Of a stretch of DNA of 11,370 bases, positions 5,868-11,370 are shown piece by piece. The DNA is taken from the NCBI GenBank assembly GCA_903937325.1, contig CAIZYV010000054.1, positions 1-11,370 of the forward strand, written 5' to 3'. A program made the translations under genes and the position numbers. This DNA comes from Candidatus Falkowiibacteriota bacterium. Its GTDB lineage: Bacteria > Patescibacteriota > Patescibacteriia > Patescibacteriales > UBA12465. How positions within the stretch are numbered: the first letter of the stretch is position 1; every line of letters begins with the position of its first letter. The notes under the pieces are model-generated. The model had not been told where the DNA came from. It made no database searches and worked only from the letters and a program-made list of their open reading frames with translations.

Positions 5868-6416
5868 ATGTCCAACCGCCATTTAGCACGCACCTTGGCT
5901 TTGCAAACTTTGTTTGCTTGGGATTTTAACGGTAAAAATGGCAGAAATACTGAATCTTTGATGCGTGATAATTTTGTTAATTTCGCTCCGAATTTTGATG
6001 ACGGCGGTTTTGTTAGTACTCTGGTGCGCGGAGTAACAGAAAATCTTGAAGCGATTGATGCTGCTATTGTCCGTTATGCAACAGAATGGCCGCTTGATCA
6101 AATTACGACAATTGATCGCAATGTTTTGCGTTTGGGTATATATGAGCTTATTTATACGGAGATTCCGCCCCGGGTAGCGATTAACGAGGCGATTGAGGTG
6201 GCGAAGAGTTTTGGTGGTGATGCTTCTGGTAAATTCATTAACGGTGTTTTAGGAGCAATTTATAATGAATGGCCAGAAGAAGAAAAGAAAAAACGCGATA
6301 ATCATTGGGATAAAGCCTTAGAAAAAGGTGAATCTGTGGCTGAGACATCGATTGGTGACACGGAGGATTCACCAAAAGCTCAGGAGGAAACAGTTTTCCC
6401 CGAGGAGATTAATTAG
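5868..6416 (+). CDS. nusB: Transcription antitermination factor NusB
   Basis: NusB is an all-helical RNA-binding protein that, with S10 (NusE), binds boxA RNA in nascent rRNA leaders and helps RNA polymerase read through terminators. The 182-residue product has the family blocks: an N-terminal [17 protein letters not shown] helix (4-20), [20 protein letters not shown] (74-93), and the C-terminal [11 protein letters not shown] (105-115) and [10 protein letters not shown] (122-131). The NusB fold ends near residue 136; the last ~45 residues form a charged, low-complexity, mostly acidic tail that many NusB proteins lack. It starts 5 nt after rpmF and is followed by a GC-rich terminator (6428-6449). 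A strong boxA match lies in the 23S leader of this same window at 8573-8584, a natural candidate target. Confidence 0.95.
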   Translation: MSNRHLARTLALQTLFAWDFNGKNGRNTESLMRDNFVNFAPNFDDGGFVSTLVRGVTENLEAIDAAIVRYATEWPLDQITTIDRNVLRLGIYELIYTEIPPRVAINEAIEVAKSFGGDASGKFINGVLGAIYNEWPEEEKKKRDNHWDKALEKGESVAETSIGDTEDSPKAQEETVFPEEIN

Positions 6417-6427
6417 TTTTTATTTGC

Positions 6428-6449
6428 GCCCGCTCTATTGCGGGCTTTT
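6428..6449 (+). terminator. Intrinsic terminator after nusB
   Basis: GCCCGC (6428-6433), a six-base loop, GCGGGC (6440-6445), then TTTT (6446-6449) and GTTT. A compact hairpin with a short T-run, 12 nt after the nusB stop. It implies that rnc-pilT has a separate promoter or depends on partial read-through; no good promoter is visible between 6450 and 6522. Confidence 0.8.
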
Positions 6450-6522
6450 GTTTAATTGTTGCGCGACGGTATGGCGGCGCCTTTTTTCATAGATGCCGCG
6501 ATCTCGCTCCGTAACTTATAAT

Positions 6523-7215
6523 ATGCCTGAATTTTCAAAATTACAGAAAACTATCAATTTAACATTTAAAAACGACGGTATTTTGCGTCAAGCCTTGGTT
6601 CATCGCTCTTATCTTAATGAACATCCCGAATTTGCTTGTGGTCATAATGAGCGTTTAGAATTTCTTGGTGACGCCGTTTTGGAAATTGTTGTGACGGAAT
6701 ACCTGTATCTTAATTACCCCGATACCCCGGAAGGCGATTTAACAAATTGGCGAGCCTCGCTCGTTAACGCCAAGATGCTGTATGTTATTGCAACAGAACT
6801 AGAATTGGAAAATTATTTATATTTATCTCGCGGAGAGGCAAAGGATAAAGACAAAAAATCCCGTCATTATATTTTAGCCAATGCCGTCGAAGCTTTAATT
6901 GGTGCGATTTATCTCGATCAAGGTTTAGATAAAGCTAAAGTTTTTATTTTAAAAATGATTGTTTCTAAGTTGCCGGAAATTTTGAAAACGCAAGCTTATC
7001 TTGACCCGAAATCGCGTTTTCAAGAACAGGCGCAAGATAAGCGCGGCGTCACTCCTCGCTATGATATTTTAGGTGAAGAAGGGCCTGATCATGCTAAGAT
7101 GTTTACGGTTGGTCTTTATCTTGGCGAAGAGTTGGTTGCTAGCGGCGAAGGCTCTTCTAAACAGGAGGCCCAAGTTGATGCCGCCGCTAAAGGCTTAAAA
7201 ACTCTTAATTGGTAA
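6523..7215 (+). CDS. rnc: Ribonuclease III
   Basis: Dimeric double-strand-specific endoribonuclease that processes rRNA precursors and other structured RNAs. I chose the ATG at 6523 (230 aa) because MPEFSKLQKTINLTFKN aligns with normal RNase III N termini; an in-frame ATG at 6493 would add ten residues (MPRSRSVTYN) with no family counterpart. The catalytic domain has the signature NERLEFLGD (42-50; E43, E46, D50) and ANAVEALIGAIYLDQG (119-134), with E123 matching E. coli E117. The position matching E. coli Asp114 is Asn120, codon 6880-6882. The C-terminal double-stranded RNA-binding domain runs from DPKSRFQE (161) to about 228, including the GEGSSKQEAQ loop-helix. TATAAT at 6517-6522 abuts the ATG and is too close to serve as a -10 for this start. 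pilT begins 4 nt downstream. Confidence 0.96.
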   Translation: MPEFSKLQKTINLTFKNDGILRQALVHRSYLNEHPEFACGHNERLEFLGDAVLEIVVTEYLYLNYPDTPEGDLTNWRASLVNAKMLYVIATELELENYLYLSRGEAKDKDKKSRHYILANAVEALIGAIYLDQGLDKAKVFILKMIVSKLPEILKTQAYLDPKSRFQEQAQDKRGVTPRYDILGEEGPDHAKMFTVGLYLGEELVASGEGSSKQEAQVDAAAKGLKTLNW

Positions 7216-7219
7216 TCAT

Positions 7220-8272
7220 ATGGATATTAAAAAAATTTTAAATACAGTTGCCGATTTTAAAGCTTCCGATTTGCATTTAATTTTTGGTTTGTCGCCTATG
7301 GTGCGTGTTAACGGAGAGCTTCAACCATTTTTAGAAAAGGGGGCGCCCTTACCATTATTATCAGATCAAGATTTGGAACAAGCCGCTAAATCACTACTAG
7401 ATGATAATCATCGCCGGCAATTAAATACTGATCGTGATGTTGACACTGCCGTTTCTGTTGGTTCTTATCGTTTTCGTTTAAATTTTTCTTTTGATCGCGG
7501 TCATTTAAAGCTAGTCGCCCGTATTATAGATGAACACAAGCCGACCTTAGAAGAAATAGGGATGCCATCATCAGTGAGTGATCTTTTAGACATACCTCAA
7601 GGATTAATTTTAATTACCGGACCAACCGGTTGTGGCAAATCAACAACTTTAGCGGCGATGATTAATTATATTAATAGTCGGCGCGCTTGCCATATTTTAA
7701 CTCTTGAAGATCCGATTGAATATGTATTTACAGCTGATAAAAGTTTGATTTCTCAGCGGGAGCTAGGGAGCGATATGTTGTCTTTTGCTTCTGGTTTAAA
7801 ACATGCTTTACGCCAAGATCCGAATGTTATAATGGTCGGAGAAATGCGTGATTTAGAAACAATCGCTGCTGCCGTGACTTTAGCGGAAACCGGCCATTTA
7901 GTTTTAGCGACCTTACATACTTACAGTGCCGCTCAGACTATTGATCGTATTATTGATATTTTCCCCGCTCATCAGCAGGGCCAAATTCGTTCTCAGCTTT
8001 CTATGATTTTAGCGGCTGTTGTTTCCCAGCGTCTTTTGCCACGTCTTTCTGGTGGTCGCGTTGCTGCTCGTGAAATCATGTTAAAAAACAGTGCGATCGC
8101 TAATTTGATTCGTGAGAATAAAGTTGCTCAAATGAAAACAGTTTTGGAAACAAATATTCAAAATGGCATGACCACGATGGATCGGCATTTGAAGCAGTTA
8201 TATCAGGCTGGTGAAATTAGTCGCGAGATAGCCTTGAATTATGCCGAAGAAAAAGCCTTTATCGATTCCTAA
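7220..8272 (+). CDS. pilT: Type IV pilus retraction ATPase PilT
   Basis: Hexameric cytoplasmic ATPase of the GspE/PilB/PilT secretion superfamily that depolymerises pilin to retract type IV pili (twitching, DNA uptake, cell contact). At 350 aa it is the usual length. N-terminal PAS-like domain about 1-100 with SDLHL (16-20); Walker A GPTGCGKST (134-142); Asp box TLEDPIEY (161-168); Walker B region with VGEMRDLETI (206-215), the PilT hallmark and catalytic Glu208; His box TLHTYSAAQTIDRIIDIFP (231-249). The C-terminal motif corresponding to AIRNLIRE reads AIANLIRE (292-299), with the Arg replaced by Ala. PilT is distinguished from PilB/GspE by its short N terminus and absence of a four-cysteine zinc insert. 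It starts 4 nt after rnc, so the two are cotranscribed; no other pilus gene is in the window, and no strong terminator follows. Confidence 0.96.
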   Translation: MDIKKILNTVADFKASDLHLIFGLSPMVRVNGELQPFLEKGAPLPLLSDQDLEQAAKSLLDDNHRRQLNTDRDVDTAVSVGSYRFRLNFSFDRGHLKLVARIIDEHKPTLEEIGMPSSVSDLLDIPQGLILITGPTGCGKSTTLAAMINYINSRRACHILTLEDPIEYVFTADKSLISQRELGSDMLSFASGLKHALRQDPNVIMVGEMRDLETIAAAVTLAETGHLVLATLHTYSAAQTIDRIIDIFPAHQQGQIRSQLSMILAAVVSQRLLPRLSGGRVAAREIMLKNSAIANLIRENKVAQMKTVLETNIQNGMTTMDRHLKQLYQAGEISREIALNYAEEKAFIDS

Positions 8273-8349
8273 AGACTCTTTTTAAGCGATAATTGCCAGC
8301 TTCTAGTTGGGAATGGGAAAATCTTTAAAATAAGCCCTTTTTTAAGGTA

Positions 8350-8377
8350 TTGACAATATTTTTAAAAGCTTTATAAT
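8350..8377 (+). promoter_or_regulatory. Strong near-consensus promoter for the 23S rRNA transcript
   Basis: TTGACA (8350-8355), a 16-nt spacer and TATAAT (8372-8377): both boxes match consensus. It is the best promoter in the window and the only good one between pilT and the 23S gene, with transcription predicted to start near 8384, about 335 nt upstream of the mature 23S 5' end. Between the pilT stop and this promoter (8273-8349) I see only a CCAGCT/AGTTGG hairpin (8296-8310) without an adjoining T-run. Confidence 0.85.
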
Positions 8378-8448
8378 TAGTAACAGTTTTTACAAATAGC
8401 CTATGCGTATTTATTTTCAAGTTCAATTTAAGCGGTTATGAAATAATT

Positions 8449-8460
8449 TGCTCTTTTGCG
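8449..8460 (+). promoter_or_regulatory. Weak boxA-like site in the 23S leader
   Basis: TGCTCTTTTGCG matches the first eight positions of the E. coli rrn boxA (TGCTCTTTAACA) and nine of twelve overall. It lies downstream of the promoter at 8350-8377 and 10 nt before a terminator-like hairpin, where a boxA would be useful. A match of this length in AT-rich DNA could be chance. Confidence 0.4.
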
Positions 8461-8470
8461 ATTATTTTGG

Positions 8471-8493
8471 AACCGCGGATAACGCGGTTTTTT
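8471..8493 (+). terminator. Terminator-like hairpin between the rRNA promoter and 23S
   Basis: AACCGCG (8471-8477), loop GATAA, CGCGGTT (8483-8489), followed by TTTT (8490-8493). Structurally a good intrinsic terminator, but it lies about 90 nt into the transcript that should make 23S rRNA. Either antitermination lets polymerase through, or the promoter makes a small RNA of about 110 nt. Confidence 0.7.
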
Positions 8494-8503
8494 GAACCCC
8501 TGA

Positions 8504-8717
8504 AAATAAATAATTGATTGAATATTTATTTGCCTTTATCAGCTCAGCTGGTGGAGGTAAAGAATATTTAATTGCCCTTTAACAGTTGAATATTTTTTTT
8601 GTCACTTTTTTTAAAAAAGTGGACTGTCTATCGTCGGTTTATTTTGCAATTTCCGGGCGATAGACAAAGAAAATCACGTTCGCGAAGGAACGTGTACACT
8701 TTTGAAAACAAAAGTGT
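8504..8717 (+). other. Hairpin-rich 23S rRNA leader
   Basis: This gene-free stretch contains successive hairpins: AAATAAATA (8504-8512)/TATTTATTT (8523-8531); CACTTTTTT-type stem 8603-8621; TGTCTATCG (8625-8633)/CGATAGACA (8658-8666); CACGTTC (8675-8681)/GAACGTG (8688-8694); and ACACTTTTG (8696-8704)/CAAAAGTGT (8709-8717), ending three bases before the predicted mature 5' end. Together with the boxA they look like precursor rRNA leader, probably removed during processing. No ORF, tRNA or 16S sequence is present. Confidence 0.6.
8573..8584 (+). promoter_or_regulatory. boxA antitermination site upstream of 23S
   Basis: TGCCCTTTAACA matches 11 of 12 bases of the E. coli rrn boxA TGCTCTTTAACA. 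It is on the same strand as and 135 nt upstream of the predicted 23S 5' end, in the transcribed leader. BoxA RNA is the known binding site of the NusB-S10 complex in rRNA operons, including a copy ahead of 23S in E. coli. Function here is inferred. Confidence 0.65.
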
Positions 8718-9495
8718 GGGAAAATCTCGTAAAGAGTATATGGCGGATGCCTAGACATAAGAAAGCGATGAAGGACGTAGCAGCCTGCGATAAGCTGCGG
8801 TGAGGTGGCAAGCAACCTTTGACCCGCAGATCTCCGAATGGGGAAACCCACTTCGTTGTCGACGAAGTAAGCGCGACCTTTTGGTTGCGCTGGAAGACCC
8901 GGCGAACTGAAACATCTTAGTAGCTGGAGGAAAATAAAACAAAAGTCATTCCCTAAGTAGTGGCGAGCGAACGGGGAGGAGCCTAAACCTGCCGAACTGC
9001 AGTTTTGATCCAGTTTACTGGGGAGAAACTTGAAAGTTCTAGAGCTATATGTTCCGCAGGTGTTGCAAGACAGCGTTTCTACCTTCTAGACCAGGTAGAG
9101 CAGAGTCATAAAAAATAATTTTTAGCAGAAGCGAGTTGGAAAGCTCAGCCAGAGCGGGTGATAGCCCCGTAAGCGAAAAAAATTATTTCTCTGTCGCGCT
9201 TGATCTTAAGTAGTGCGGGACTCGTGAAATCCCGTATGAAGCAGGGTCGACTATGACCCAAGGCTAAATATTTCTTATGATCGATAGTGAACCAGTACCG
9301 TGAGGGAAAGGTGAAAAGCATCCCGAGAGGGAGGTGAAATAGTACCTGAAACCATATACTTACAAAGAGTCGGAGCCCAGTTTACTGGGTGACGGCGTGC
9401 CTATTGAAGAATGAGCCAACGAGTTTGTTCTATGTGGCTTACATAATCTCCTCCGGAGAGTATGTGTAGTGAAAGCGAGGGTTAATAGCCCGCAT

Positions 9496-9545
9496 TGTAC
9501 TTCACTTTTGCGCATTAATTTATTAGTGCGTTAGAGTGAAGTACA
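9496..9545 (+). other. Hairpin insertion within 23S rRNA
   Basis: TGTACTTCACT (9496-9506) pairs perfectly with AGTGAAGTACA (9535-9545), and inside it GCGCATTAAT (9510-9519) pairs with ATTAGTGCGT (9522-9531) with two G-T pairs. Only one T-T mismatch (9509/9532) interrupts the helix. It sits between the segments equivalent to E. coli AATAGGGGAGCC and TAGACCCG (about 690-710), where the usual sequence is some 50 nt shorter. Confidence 0.75.
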
Positions 9546-10796
9546 CGTCGCATGGACAAGACCCGAAGCCGGGTGATCTAACCATGTCCAGGTTGAACTC
9601 TGTCGAAAGACAGAGGAAGGACCGAACCCACGAGCCGTGCAACACTCGGGGATGAGATGTGGTTAGCGCAGAAATTGTAATCGAACTCGGCAATAGCTGG
9701 TTCTCCTCGAAATAGTTTTTGGACTAGCCTCGAGCGCTGACTGCGGGGGGTAGAGCACTGGATGAGGGCGGGTCGCAAGATACCGTCTTCAATCAAACTC
9801 CGAATACCCGTAGGTGTAGCTCGGGAGTCAGACCATGGGCGCTAAGGTTCATCGGTCTAAAGGGAAACAGCCCAGATCACAATTTAAGGTCCCTAAATAT
9901 ATACTAAGTGTAAAAGGTGGTGTTGTGACTACGACAGTTAGGAGGTTGGCTTAGAAGCAGCCATCCTTTAAAGATAGCGTAATAGCTCACTAATCAAGTT
10001 GTTTCGCGCCGAAAATTTACCGGGGCTAAGTATATTACCGAAGGTGTGAACTCTATAATTTATTATAGAGTGGTAGAGGAGCATTCTCTTCAGCGTTGAA
10101 GTCGTGTCGTGAGGCATGGTGGAGCGGAGAGAAGTGAGAATGTTGGCATGAGTAGCAAAAAGGCGGGTTAAAATCCCGCCCACCGAAAATCTAAGGTTTC
10201 CTGGGCAACGAGAATCGACCCAGGGTTAGTCGATCCTAAGGTGTATCTAATGTAGTGTTAGAGTAACCGATGGAAGAGCTGGTTAATATTCCAGCACTAC
10301 TGTGTTTTTCCGAAGGAGGGACGCGGTTCTAAAGTTTGAGCGAGCTATGGTATGTTCGTTGGGGGTTTCAAGAAGCGGCCTAGGTAAATCCGGGCCAACA
10401 GCTTCAAGGAACAGTCAAGAGATGAAGTCGCAAGACGGAATCGATTCAAGTAGCAGAGCCGACGAGAAAAACTTCTAGGGCTAAGGGCACAGTATCCGTA
10501 CCGTAAACCGACACAGGTAGATGAGGCGAGAAGCCTAAGGTGTACGAGAGAACCTTCGCTAAGGAACTCGGCAAAACAGCGGCCGTAATTTCGAGATAAG
10601 GCCTGCCCTGCGCAAGCAGGGCCGCAGCTAAAGAGCTCAAGGGACTGTTTATCAAAAACACAGCTCTCTGCTAACTCGCAAGAGGATGTATAGAGGGTGA
10701 GGCCTGGCCAGTGTCCGAACGTTAAGAGGAGAGGTTAGCCCTTCGGGGCGAAGCTTTGAATCCAAGCGCGGATGAACGCCGGCGATAACTATAATC

Positions 10797-10849
<53 letters not shown>

Positions 10850-10994
10850 TTAACCACTTGAGCACTGTCTCAGCGAAGGACTCGGTGAAATTGCAAGGCG
10901 AGTAAAGATGCTCGCTAACCACAGTCGGACGAAAAGACCCCGTGAAGCTTTACTATAGCTTGATATTGAATTAGGGGCATGCATGTTCAGTATA

Positions 10995-11029
10995 GGTGGG
11001 AGCCTTCGGGCACCAATGAGATACCACCC
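10995..11029 (+). other. Truncated L1-stalk helix 78 of 23S rRNA
   Basis: The H77 strands GGTGGG (10995-11000) and CCACCC (11024-11029) are kept, but the roughly 35-nt H78 of E. coli (about 2127-2161) is replaced by GCC-TTCG-GGC (11002-11011), a three-base-pair stem with a UUCG tetraloop. The alignment is anchored by conserved TATAGGTGGGAG before and GATACCACCC after. Confidence 0.75.
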
Positions 11030-11333
11030 TTGTATGTTTTTAATTCTAACCGCGCATGCGGGACAGTGTCTGGTGGGTAGTTTGTCTGGGGCGGATGCCT
11101 CCCAAAATGTAACGGAGGCGTTTACAAAGGTTGGCTATCCCGGAATGGAAACCCGGGAGATAGTGTAAAGGCATAAGCCAGCTTTACTGCGAGACCTGCA
11201 AGTCAAGCAGTTGCGAAAGCAGAACTTAGTGATCCGACCGTTCGATATAGGACGGCGGAAGCTCATCGGATAAAAGCTACTCCGGGGATAACAGGCTAGT
11301 CAGGTCCAAGAGTCCACATCGACGACCTGGTTC

Positions 11334-11366
<33 letters not shown>

Positions 11367-11370
11367 GTGG

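Noticed and set aside
6517..6522. TATAAT directly before the rnc start as a promoter
   Set aside because: It abuts the ATG, so transcription would begin inside the gene after the start codon; no paired -35 of good quality was found.
8532..8560. tRNA-like stretch (TCAGCTCAGCTGGTGGAG resembles a D-arm) and a GGAGGT motif
   Set aside because: No acceptor stem, anticodon arm or T-arm can be built around it, and no ORF of useful size follows the GGAGGT. Better explained as rRNA leader.

Overview
The window looks like a piece of a Patescibacteria (Candidate Phyla Radiation) genome, most likely Parcubacteria-like. The reasons are indirect. The DNA is AT-rich, almost no gene start has a Shine-Dalgarno sequence, and a 23S rRNA gene has its own promoter with no 16S gene in the roughly 8.7 kb upstream. 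The 23S gene lacks most of helix 78 of the L1 stalk, and a family of about 170-residue proteins that I recognise only as recurrent, uncharacterised CPR proteins is present in several copies. TGA is not read as a sense codon in any gene here, which argues against the Gracilibacteria/Absconditabacteria code. The lineage is inference.

Region 1 (1-3620) is an array of paralogous genes of unknown function: a 3' fragment, a double-domain gene of 345 aa, and three single-domain genes of 169, 173 and 170 aa. All are on the + strand. They appear to form repeated two-gene cassettes, each made of promoter, structured leader, first gene starting MKKNIL, second gene starting MKT, and a composite terminator. 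The leader upstream of 527 and that upstream of 2407 are nearly identical and fold into the same three small hairpins, the middle one showing GGAG in its loop.

Region 2 (3640-8272) is a core-gene block on the + strand: ftsH (membrane AAA+ zinc protease), then rpmF-nusB (ribosomal protein bL32 and antitermination factor NusB) behind a good promoter, a terminator, then rnc-pilT (RNase III and the type IV pilus retraction ATPase).

Region 3 (8273-11370) holds a near-consensus promoter (TTGACA, 16 nt, TATAAT), a leader of about 340 nt full of hairpins, and the first ~2650 nt of a 23S rRNA gene that runs off the window. The leader contains an 11/12 match to the rrn boxA (TGCCCTTTAACA), a weaker boxA-like site, and between them a GC hairpin with a T-run. 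This is the layout expected for NusB-dependent antitermination of an unlinked 23S operon, and nusB lies about 2 kb upstream.

The core genes fit together around RNA and protein homeostasis: NusB is expected to bind the boxA RNA, RNase III to process the rRNA precursor, and bL32 to join the large subunit. Within the 23S, a 50-nt insertion folds as a nearly continuous hairpin of about 23 bp that could be an RNase III substrate, and H78 is reduced to three base pairs capped by UUCG.
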